Of a stretch of 10,356 nucleotides of DNA, positions 1 through 5,552 are shown in pieces. The notes below the pieces were generated by a model. It saw nothing but the letters and a program-made list of their open reading frames with translations, had not been told where the DNA came from and searched no databases. The position numbers and the translations under genes are program-made. Each line of letters starts with the position of its first letter. Within the stretch, counting starts at the first letter, position 1. The stretch covers positions 1-10,356 of the forward strand of contig CADCWI010000014.1 of assembly GCA_902806355.1 (NCBI GenBank). Reading direction: 5' to 3'. The DNA comes from an uncultured Thermomicrobiales bacterium. GTDB lineage: Bacteria > Chloroflexota > Chloroflexia > Thermomicrobiales > UBA6265.

Positions 1-2
1 TC

Positions 3-287
3 GGGCTGACGGTCAAGCAGAACGTGCCGGGTATCCTGTTCAAGGTAATCGCGCCGTTCGCCGAGCAGGGATTGCAACTGACGAAGATCGAATCGCGCCC
101 GACCAAGGGCTGGCTCGGCGATTACGTCTTCCTGATCGACTTCGAGGGGCACCGATCCGATCCGACGGTGATGACGGTGCTCGAGGCGCTGAAGGAACCG
201 GCGGCCGAGCTGAGGGTTTTCGGGTCCTTTCCGCGCTTTCCGATCGAGCAGTTCCGCGACCTGGTGAGCTCGCCCGCCCTGTTGTAG
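3..287 (+). CDS. pheA: Prephenate dehydratase, C-terminal ACT domain (partial, 5' end outside window)
   Basis: This is the last 94 codons of prephenate dehydratase, which converts prephenate to phenylpyruvate in phenylalanine synthesis. The reading frame is open from the window edge, so the catalytic domain lies upstream and is not seen. What remains is the regulatory ACT domain. It has the N-V-P-G-I-L-F-K opening, then L-T-K-I-E-S-R-P, the ESRP signature that binds phenylalanine for feedback inhibition in this family. The strand D-Y-V-F-L-I-D-F-E-G-H follows, and the closing G-S-F-P-R is typical of PheA C-termini. The stop is TAG at 285-287. A GTG at 24 is an internal valine codon, not a start. 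The next gene begins about 50 bases downstream on the same strand, so co-transcription is possible. Identification is by family motifs; feedback regulation is inferred from the conserved ESRP. Confidence 0.93.
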   Translation, partial: GLTVKQNVPGILFKVIAPFAEQGLQLTKIESRPTKGWLGDYVFLIDFEGHRSDPTVMTVLEALKEPAAELRVFGSFPRFPIEQFRDLVSSPALL

Positions 288-334
288 GGTCGAACGCCGC
301 GATAACTCCCGTGGTACTCGCGAACGATCCGGAC

Positions 335-1201
335 ATGGAAGCGCTGGTCAGAGGGTGTGCCGTGACACTCGTGCTCGTCGTCATCGTCGGGATGCTGGCC
401 GGACAGGGCACGCCAGCATCCGGGGCCACTCGCTGGTGGACGCCATCCGCCGGCATCGCCTGGGAGATCCAGCTCGCGGTCGATCCCGATGCCCGCCTTG
501 TCCTCCCCGCAGAACCAATCACCGCTCTCGACCTCGACGGTGGGGAGACCCGGGCCGAAACCGTTGCCGCCGTGCATGCAAGGGGCACCAGCGCCATCTG
601 CTACATCAATGCCGGCGCATGGGAAGAATGGCGACCGGATGCCGGCAGCTATCCCGCCGCGATTCTCGGCAAGCCCTATCCCGGCTGGCCGGGCGAGCGT
701 TTCGTCGACATTCGCGCCATGGATGTCCTTGGCCCGATTATCCAGGCACGATTCGATGACTGCGCCAGCAAGGGCTTCGATGCGATCGAGCCGGACAACA
801 TCGACACCGCATACACAGACACCGGATTCCCGCTGACCGAGACCGATCAACTGGCGTTCAACCGCTGGCTCGCTGATGAGGCGCACGCTCGGGGTCTGGC
901 GATCTTTCAGAAAAACGCGCCCGGGCTGACCGCCGACCTCGTCGACACCTACGACGGTGCCGTTACCGAAGACTGCGCCGCCGAAGGCTGGTGCGACGAC
1001 ATGACGCCCTACCTCGACGCGAACAAGCCTGTCCTGGCAATCGAATACACGGATGTAACCGATGACGACGCATTCGGCAGGATGTGCCTTAATCCCGATC
1101 TGGCGGGATTTTCGCTCATCCTGAAGCATCGCGAGCTCGATGCATTCCGCATCTCATGTGGTGATCCTGTGGGAGGTCTACGTCGAGCGGTTTGCGCCTG
1201 A
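335..1201 (+). CDS. Secreted glycoside hydrolase, GH114 / endo-alpha-1,4-polygalactosaminidase-like
   Basis: The 288-residue product fits the GH114 (TM1410-like) family of TIM-barrel hydrolases, whose founding activity is cleavage of alpha-1,4-polygalactosamine. Residues 1-31 look like a signal peptide: a short n-region with one Arg, a hydrophobic stretch (about 9-22), then S-G-A as a plausible signal peptidase I site. The mature part carries family hallmarks: C-Y-I-N-A-G-A-W-E-E-W-R (89-100), L-G-K-P-Y-P-G-W-P-G-E (111-121), G-F-D-A-I-E-P-D-N-I-D (147-157) with acidic residues expected at the active site, N-R-W-L-A-D-E-A-H-A-R-G-L (176-188), and A-V-T-E-D-C (209-214). Eight cysteines suit an exported protein. 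Start choice is open: GTG 311 and GTG 362 are in frame, the latter with GAGGG at 351-355. ATG 335 keeps the positively charged n-region. The natural substrate is unknown; an exopolysaccharide is inferred. Confidence 0.85.
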   Translation: MEALVRGCAVTLVLVVIVGMLAGQGTPASGATRWWTPSAGIAWEIQLAVDPDARLVLPAEPITALDLDGGETRAETVAAVHARGTSAICYINAGAWEEWRPDAGSYPAAILGKPYPGWPGERFVDIRAMDVLGPIIQARFDDCASKGFDAIEPDNIDTAYTDTGFPLTETDQLAFNRWLADEAHARGLAIFQKNAPGLTADLVDTYDGAVTEDCAAEGWCDDMTPYLDANKPVLAIEYTDVTDDDAFGRMCLNPDLAGFSLILKHRELDAFRISCGDPVGGLRRAVCA

Positions 1202-1356
1202 CGAGTTCGCTGGCACACCCTGCTGATCATGCGTATTGCCGTCCCGGCCGGGAAGGGGCGATCAAACCGGGTCGCCACGGTCGGACGGCGGCGCGGCAGG
1301 TTGCGGGCGCGGCACTGTGCCACACTTGGAAACGACGTAATCGTGAACGATGCGAG

Positions 1357-2199
1357 ATGCGACATGATGGAAAGACGCGATACTCGATGACGATCCTGAT
1401 CGACGACACGCTGGTGACCGCCCAGGTCTCCGTTCCATTCTCCGAGGGCTGGGTGCAGTCCTCCGTCGAAGTGATTGTCCGTCCCGATCTGCGGGCAAGT
1501 GATGTCGGGCGTGACGATGTGGCCCTGCTGCCCGTACCGGAAGCGACGCTCCTGACGAATTCCCATGTCATCGCGCCGGAGGTGGCGATCGTCTTCGACG
1601 GGATCGGGCCGATCGCGATGCGTACCCCGATCCGGCCGGATGGTGTGGAGGAGACGATCGTGCGGCTGCTCGATGCCGGGCCGACGGCCGAGGTGGTGAT
1701 GCGGGCGCTGTTGCGACCCTACTTCGGAATCACCGCCACACGGTTCGCGTCGTCCGACGATGACCCGAGAGCCAGCGAGGCGCAGGTGGTGGTGGTCGAT
1801 GGCGCGATGGGGCTGGAGCAGCCGGAGTCGGGTTTCCAGGATGACCTGGCGCGTGCCTGGTTCATCCTTACCGGGCAGGCGCTGGTCAGCCACGTCACGG
1901 TCGTTGGGGTGGAAGCGCTTGCCCGCGGCGTCGATCCGGAGATCGACGAGTTGCGCTCGGCGGCCGCGCTCGGCGTCGAGCGGCGGCGCGACGTGCGCGG
2001 GATCGTGGCCGGACGCTGGGATGTCGACCGGGATGCGCTGGCGGAATTCAGCAACCGGATCCGGTTTGCGTTGACACCGGAGGATCGCCAGTCGGTGCAG
2101 AGCCTCGTTGCCCGGGGGACATGGAACTCCCGCTTCGGGAGGTCGCTTCCTGCGTACCGCGATGCTCTGCCGAAGACTGACGAACCGCCCGCGTCCTGA
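1357..2199 (+). CDS. MqnA-like (chorismate dehydratase / MqnA-MqnD fold) protein
   Basis: The 280-residue product resembles MqnA, the chorismate dehydratase that opens the futalosine route to menaquinone, a periplasmic-binding-protein type II fold. Shared blocks are D-V-A-L-L-P-V-P-E-A (54-63), followed by P-E-V-A-I-V-F-D-G-I-G-P-I-A-M-R-T-P (74-91), matching the MqnA pattern of a predicted ligand loop then a Gly-Pro strand. Next come V-V-V-V-D-G-A (144-150) and D-L-A-R-A-W-F-I-L-T-G-Q-A (163-175), which parallels the MqnA 'D-L-G-x-x-W-x-x-L-T-G-L-P' segment. The usual N-terminal beta strand with a Y-L-N motif is not evident, so the protein may be a divergent paralogue with another small-molecule ligand. 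ATG 1357 or ATG 1387 could be the start. The open frame continues upstream into the preceding gene, but that part (1192-1356) does not look like MqnA. No strong Shine-Dalgarno decides between the starts. The gene is convergent with the moaD-moaE fusion. The coding call is firm; the function is tentative. Confidence 0.7.
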   Translation: MRHDGKTRYSMTILIDDTLVTAQVSVPFSEGWVQSSVEVIVRPDLRASDVGRDDVALLPVPEATLLTNSHVIAPEVAIVFDGIGPIAMRTPIRPDGVEETIVRLLDAGPTAEVVMRALLRPYFGITATRFASSDDDPRASEAQVVVVDGAMGLEQPESGFQDDLARAWFILTGQALVSHVTVVGVEALARGVDPEIDELRSAAALGVERRRDVRGIVAGRWDVDRDALAEFSNRIRFALTPEDRQSVQSLVARGTWNSRFGRSLPAYRDALPKTDEPPAS

Positions 2200-2223
2200 G
2201 CGCTGACATGGTGCAGACGCTCA
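2197..2223. terminator. Hairpin between convergent stop codons, possible bidirectional terminator
   Basis: TGAGCG (2197-2202) pairs with CGCTCA (2218-2223). An inner CTG (2203-2205) pairs with CAG (2214-2216), leaving one bulged A and an 8-base loop. The TGA of the MqnA-like gene sits in the left arm and the TGA of the minus-strand fusion gene in the right arm. There is no U-tract on either side, so intrinsic termination is uncertain. Confidence 0.4.
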
Positions 2224-2952
2224 ATCGGAGGAGACGGGCAGACGGCCTGTCTCTCGTTGGTAATCCACCTCGCTGCCGATCCAGGTCGAGCCGTCGGCAT
2301 AGTGCTCCTTCTTCCAGATCGGCACGATCTCCTTGATTCGCTCGATCGCGAACGACGCCGCGGCGAACGCTTCGCCGCGATGGGCCGAGGAGCAGGCGAT
2401 GACGACGCTCGTCTCGCCTGGCCGGAGCAGGCCGGTGCGGTGAGTGATCGCGGTCCGGACCCCAGGCCATCGCTCGGCGATCTCCTGGCCGATCCGGGCG
2501 AGCATCTTCTCGGCGGCGGGTGCGTAGGCTTCGTAATCGAGCGCGGTCACGCCCTGGCCGCGGGCATGGTCGCGCACGGTGCCAGTGAAGGTGACGATCG
2601 CCCCGGCGTCCTCCGCGGCTACGACCGCTTCCACGGCGCGCGGGTCGATCTCGGCGTCGATGACCCGAAAGGCCGCTACCTCGTCCCTTGATCCACCACT
2701 GACAGGAGGAATGAACGCGAGCTCGTCGCCGTCCGACAGCACCTGTTCGGCTCGCACGTACTCCTGATTGATCATGAGCATGATCGATCGCTGCAGCGAG
2801 GCGAGGCGCGGATGGTCCTTGGTGACCATCGCATAGATCGCGCCGGTTGTGGTTCCGACAGGAACCTGGATCGTCTCTTCGGTCTTGCCGAGGTGCTCGC
2901 GCAGGATCGCGAAGTACCGCACGGTGATGGAGATGCTCGGCGTGGCGTCCAT
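2221..2952 (-). CDS. Molybdopterin synthase MoaD-MoaE fusion protein
   Basis: This single 243-residue protein carries both subunits of molybdopterin synthase, which adds dithiolene sulfur to cyclic pyranopterin monophosphate (cPMP) in the cytoplasm. Residues 8-87 are a ubiquitin-like MoaD domain: I-T-V-R-Y-F-A-I-L-R at the start and G-D-E-L-A-F-I-P-P-V-S-G-G at 75-87. That Gly-Gly is the motif normally at the MoaD C-terminus, where thiocarboxylate forms. Residues 95-230 are MoaE: G-A-I-V-T-F-T-G-T-V-R (117-127), D-Y-E-A-Y (139-143), H-R-T-G-L-L-R-P-G-E (171-180), S-S-A-H-R-G-E-A-F (188-196), then I-K (206-207) and P-I-W-K-K-E (211-216). K207 and K214 keep the spacing of the two catalytic lysines of E. 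coli MoaE (K119, K126). The ATG at 2952 is chosen because MoaD homology begins right after it; its Shine-Dalgarno is poor. The frame stays open to 3141, and ATG 3045 has AGGA upstream. Proteolytic release of MoaD, as reported for mycobacterial MoaX, is inferred. Confidence 0.93.
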   Translation of the reverse strand: MDATPSISITVRYFAILREHLGKTEETIQVPVGTTTGAIYAMVTKDHPRLASLQRSIMLMINQEYVRAEQVLSDGDELAFIPPVSGGSRDEVAAFRVIDAEIDPRAVEAVVAAEDAGAIVTFTGTVRDHARGQGVTALDYEAYAPAAEKMLARIGQEIAERWPGVRTAITHRTGLLRPGETSVVIACSSAHRGEAFAAASFAIERIKEIVPIWKKEHYADGSTWIGSEVDYQRETGRLPVSSD

Positions 2953-3145
2953 GTTCAGGGGCCCGTTCGTACGATTGCCTGGATCAGCGGCAGTTACAGG
3001 TTGGCATGAAAGAGCGGCTTGGCGGGATCGGATCGTTTCCGCCATGCTGCTATCTATCCTTGGATCGGTGCGTCTCCAGCGGCTTGCATGATGGTTGACC
3101 ACATCTCCTCGAAAAGACGCCGCTGCAGCCAACCTTTTCAAGAAC

Positions 3146-3176
3146 GAGCGTGTGTCATTGAAGATGACACACGCTC
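3146..3176 (-). terminator. Strong 13-bp stem-loop at the end of the small helical gene
   Basis: Positions 3146-3158 and 3164-3176 are a perfect 13-bp inverted repeat around a 5-base loop. The stem shares a base with the stop codon of the minus-strand gene at 3176-3178. Read on the minus strand the hairpin is followed by GTTCTT, a weak U-rich run, as expected for an intrinsic terminator separating this gene from moaD-moaE. The strength of the stem supports the call; the short U-tract lowers confidence. Confidence 0.6.
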
Positions 3177-3403
3177 TAGTTCGCCGCGATCACGCGCTTG
3201 AGGGCCGCGCGCACCCTGTGACCGACCTGATGGTTGTGCTCGCGCATGCTGCGAAAGAGGTCGCCAACCTCGGTCTCGCCCGCTTCGTCCGCGTCCTTCG
3301 CGTAGCGCTCCAGCACTTCCTCGCTCTGGAGGAGGTTGCTGAGCGTCATCACAAGGTTGTATTCAACATCACTGACGGCGAAATCGGTAGAGCCTTCGGT
3401 CAT
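3176..3403 (-). CDS. Small helical protein of unknown function (75 aa)
   Basis: I do not recognise this gene. The 75-residue product is predicted to be almost all helical and acidic in the middle. Residues 12-45 (starting D-V-E-Y-N-L-V-M-T-L-S-N-L-L) and 46-73 (starting V-G-D-L-F-R-S-M-R-E-H-N) have heptad-like hydrophobic spacing, suggesting a two-helix hairpin that may dimerise. The layout, with a Y-A-K-D-A-x-x-A-G segment and then L-F-R, is reminiscent of short ferritin-like or rubrerythrin-like helical pieces, but no metal-ligand pattern (ExxH pair) is visible. The ATG at 3403 is chosen because AGAGG lies 9 bases upstream, a good Shine-Dalgarno. The frame stays open further upstream, but that extension is low-complexity and unlikely to be coding. 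Base composition matches the GC-rich backbone, so the gene probably belongs to the host rather than to the adjoining low-GC island. It lies upstream of moaD-moaE on the same strand but is separated from it by the stem-loop. Confidence 0.72.
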   Translation of the reverse strand: MTEGSTDFAVSDVEYNLVMTLSNLLQSEEVLERYAKDADEAGETEVGDLFRSMREHNHQVGHRVRAALKRVIAAN

Positions 3404-3764
3404 GTCGGTTTTCCTCTCTTGATCGACGATCCGGGTTGCTCTGCATGCGACGGACGGTATACGGACGGCCCGGGCGCCTTCTGCATCGTCTCCCGTCGCG
3501 CGCAATACCCAGAGTCTACCGTACGCACTGAATCACGACTGTTGGTCGAATGCCGGGTTACAGATATCGGTCGAACTAGTGTTCCCCTTGGATGACGTAG
3601 GATCGAGTGAACTCGACGATTGAACTCCGTGATGCTGCCGACTCGACAACTAGTCGGAGGGGCAAAATGCCCCCTGAGGTCAACGGTATGCTTCGTCGTC
3701 ACCGGTGCAAGAGGAGTTGTTGGCAGGACAAACCGACACGCTCTAGCGGAAGCGAGCGAGGCCA
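3404..3764. other. 361-bp intergenic region at the left edge of the low-GC island
   Basis: No convincing gene lies here on either strand. Composition falls from the backbone level toward that of the island. Small repeats are visible: a GGGGC-AAAAT-GCCCC hairpin (3659-3673), two copies of AACTAGT (3574-3580, 3648-3654), and two copies of ACTCGAC (3611-3617, 3641-3647). None is long enough to name as an attachment site. I see no tRNA. A promoter for the gene at 3765 should lie here, but no box pair stands out. Confidence 0.5.
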
Positions 3765-4940
3765 ATGCGACGGAACACGTTTGTTAGCCCTCGGATACCC
3801 CCAGCCATTTCGCCCTCCGATATCGAGTTCTGGACTGAAGCGACACATACTGCCTTTCGCCCCTTCGTTCGAAGGCGTGCGGTGCTTACCCAGCACCGCC
3901 ATGTCTTTCGCGTAGAACTGCTCAACCTTCTGCCCATTCTCGCGGATGCCCGTTTGACAGAGGCGCTCTTGGAATCAGTGCGCTTGTGCCGAAGGGCTAT
4001 TTACTCCGTCCCTCGTGAATCGTTCGCTCACCAGATTGCGCTCTTTCCTGAGACGAGCCAAGCGGACGAGCGATGGTTGAGTCTCGTGGCTTCGACCATT
4101 TTCTTGGAGCCAAGCGCCGACCTTGCCGACCGCGCCAGCCAGTTAATGACCGTGCTCGACACGATGGTCGAGGGATGTCTCAGGCCACGGCTAGCGTTTC
4201 TTTTCGGCTTTGCACATTTCATAAGGACGGGGGCTTTCTTAGCACAGAAGATGGACTTGGGCATGTACATCGCTCAGTGGCCGGATGGTCTTGCCGATGA
4301 ACTTCGCGGACTAATGAATGACCCGTTTTTCGGCTTGCCAATCAGCCAATGGAGAAACATTGCCTCCCACAAGAACTACCGCCGAGTGGGTCACGATCTC
4401 TTTGAGGCTACATACGGCAAAAACCAACCGAAATCCATTCAATTTTCCTTCTCTCAGTTGGAGTCAATCGTAGAGTGGGTATTGCAGCTGCTGGCTGTTT
4501 GTCGTATGGCGCAAGTGATCATCGACATAGAGTTCATACGTGATTTGAAGCGCATGGGACTGCAAGAACTCCCTATTAGGCTAGATGCCTTCTTGATAGG
4601 CGTTTCTCATAATCTGCGAATGGTTGGCTTTAGCTACGTTGGAGAAGAGCGCAACGTAGCCTCCTACGAAGTACTCTATCATGACGATTTAGTCCGAAAC
4701 CCTCGGGACGCTATGATCCATGCTTCACAGATTCTAGACCAACTGTCATTGGCCGTTTCTTCAGACATCGGTTGCGGAGGAAGTGTTCAGCGGGTCAGCA
4801 TTGGACTTCTATCATCCGGGGGAGTCAAGTTTGCTTCGGCGTCTGTAGATGTAGAGACGGCGCTGCGATTTCTAGATCGCGATCTCACTTTGGAACAGTA
4901 CGCGAATCGGGTCGACTTCTGGTTCGCGCCCGATGAATAA
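3765..4940 (+). CDS. Unrecognised 391-aa protein with a HEPN-like R-N-X3-H motif
   Basis: I do not recognise the family. The 391-residue product has no signal peptide and no clear membrane segment. Residues 45-270 are mainly helical. Within them S-Q-W-R-N-I-A-S-H-K-N-Y-R (194-206) has R197, a polar Asn next to it, and H202. This spacing fits the R-X4-6-H motif of HEPN ribonucleases, where Arg and His are catalytic and the residue after Arg is usually polar. Residues 270-391 look like a separate alpha/beta domain, with V-A-S-Y-E-V-L-Y-H-D-D (298-308) and a C-terminal V-D-F-W-F-A-P-D-E. A TAG at 3744-3746 closes the frame upstream, making ATG 3765 the first start; its Shine-Dalgarno is poor (GAGG only 3 bases away). 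Hand counts give 30/60 and 27/60 G+C at 4321-4380 and 4441-4500, against 39/60 at 1501-1560, so the gene looks acquired. HEPN proteins often serve in toxin-antitoxin, abortive-infection or RNA-processing systems. A defence role is inference only. Confidence 0.82.
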   Translation: MRRNTFVSPRIPPAISPSDIEFWTEATHTAFRPFVRRRAVLTQHRHVFRVELLNLLPILADARLTEALLESVRLCRRAIYSVPRESFAHQIALFPETSQADERWLSLVASTIFLEPSADLADRASQLMTVLDTMVEGCLRPRLAFLFGFAHFIRTGAFLAQKMDLGMYIAQWPDGLADELRGLMNDPFFGLPISQWRNIASHKNYRRVGHDLFEATYGKNQPKSIQFSFSQLESIVEWVLQLLAVCRMAQVIIDIEFIRDLKRMGLQELPIRLDAFLIGVSHNLRMVGFSYVGEERNVASYEVLYHDDLVRNPRDAMIHASQILDQLSLAVSSDIGCGGSVQRVSIGLLSSGGVKFASASVDVETALRFLDRDLTLEQYANRVDFWFAPDE

Positions 4941-5174
4941 GTCAAGGCTACTGTCACCTTGTCGTAGTGGCCCGTCGACTGACGAGGCGCGAGATTCGCA
5001 CGGCAGCATCTGTACTGCAAGTGTCCGTTTCCATCAAAGTACAGGAGGTTCGCTAACGCCCACATCGAGCTTCAAAAGCGATCGTCTGCATTACCTTTTA
5101 CTCACAACGAGGTTATAGCCAAGGTGCGTTCGAGCCTCTCAATGAGGTGTTGAGTGAATGATTAGAAAAATGCC

Positions 5175-5459
5175 TCATAATCCTTTGCCCGTGCCGATTG
5201 CCGTGAGTGTTCGCAGGCGCTCATCGAAGTTACCTGGGGCAGCAGTCGAATATAGCAGTGGTGCGAGCACACCGATCCAACCACGATAGTCAAGACAAGC
5301 CTGCTTATTTTGACTATCCCCTGAGATCAGCGGTACCACATCGGGGAATAGTCGCGTCAAGCCAAATGGTGAGCCTCCATGTGTTTGCACTCCCGTGGAC
5401 CAGTTTCGCAAGTTCTCCGATAGGCTTTTTGCGATGTACCATTGGAAACTTCTGCTCAT
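5175..5459 (-). CDS. Weak hypothetical ORF (94 aa)
   Basis: This is an open frame of 94 codons in the low-GC gap, with no recognisable domain and no Shine-Dalgarno before the ATG at 5459. The sequence is not low-complexity (it includes Y-S-T-A-A-P-G-N-F-D-E-R-L near the C-terminus), so a small or decayed gene cannot be excluded. The 9-bp inverted repeat at 5285-5318 lies inside it, which argues for structured noncoding DNA instead. An overlapping plus-strand frame of similar length is equally unconvincing. Listed as a possibility only. Confidence 0.2.
   Translation of the reverse strand: MSRSFQWYIAKSLSENLRNWSTGVQTHGGSPFGLTRLFPDVVPLISGDSQNKQACLDYRGWIGVLAPLLYSTAAPGNFDERLRTLTAIGTGKGL
5285..5318. 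repeat. 9-bp inverted repeat with inner stem
   Basis: GATAGTCAA (5285-5293) and TTGACTATC (5310-5318) are exact reverse complements. Inside, AAGC and GCTT around CT can form a second small stem, giving a two-tier hairpin. A related GGGGAATAGTC at 5343-5353 could compete for pairing with the right arm and its CCCC tail. The role is unknown. Confidence 0.5.
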
Positions 5460-5489
5460 GCGTGGCCCGTTAGGCTGCTGCCACGGTTT

Positions 5490-5527
5490 GAGAAGGTGGC
5501 ATGCATTTGCCCGAATGCCACCTTCTC
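5490..5527. terminator. 13-bp stem-loop downstream of the S9 peptidase
   Basis: Positions 5490-5502 and 5515-5527 form a perfect 13-bp inverted repeat with a 12-base loop, starting 26 bases past the peptidase stop codon at 5553. Read on the plus strand it is followed by GTTTGTCT, a modest U-rich tail. It therefore could also end transcription leaving the island. On the minus strand no U-tract follows. It is probably a terminator shared by the converging transcripts. Confidence 0.6.
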
Positions 5528-5552
5528 GTTTGTCTCGGTCCAGTTGCCCAAG

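Larger units (their letters stand above)
4941..5552. other. 612-bp low-GC region rich in inverted repeats, no firm gene
   Basis: Lower in GC than the flanks. It contains several inverted repeats: CTGTACT/AGTACAG (5010-5016, 5038-5044), ATGAGG/CCTCAT (5142-5147, 5173-5178), GATAGTCAA/TTGACTATC (5285-5293, 5310-5318), and the strong stem at 5490-5527. A weak 94-codon minus-strand frame covers 5175-5459. I find no tRNA, transposase or CRISPR repeat. The stretch could be the tail of the mobile island or decayed genes. Confidence 0.5.

Noticed and set aside
122..1129. Long minus-strand open frame (over 300 codons) opposite pheA and the GH114 gene
   Set aside because: It is antisense to two recognised genes and its product has no family features; GC-rich genes commonly give such shadows.
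2953..3141. N-terminal extension of the MoaD-MoaE frame up to 3141
   Set aside because: The extra 63 residues are Arg/Ala-rich without domain features, and MoaD homology starts just after the ATG at 2952.
3540..3560. GGTCGAATGCC resembling a tRNA T-loop
   Set aside because: No T-stem, acceptor stem or anticodon arm can be built around it.
3169..3746. 11-bp direct repeat ACACGCTCTAG at 3169-3179 and 3736-3746 as a possible attachment site
   Set aside because: Repeats of this length are expected by chance in 10 kb. One copy is part of the terminator stem, and neither lies at a clear junction.
5470..5476. GTTAGGC matching the integron attC core GTTRRRY
   Set aside because: Only one 7-base core is seen, with no matching RYYYAAC partner at a suitable distance and no integrase or cassette array.
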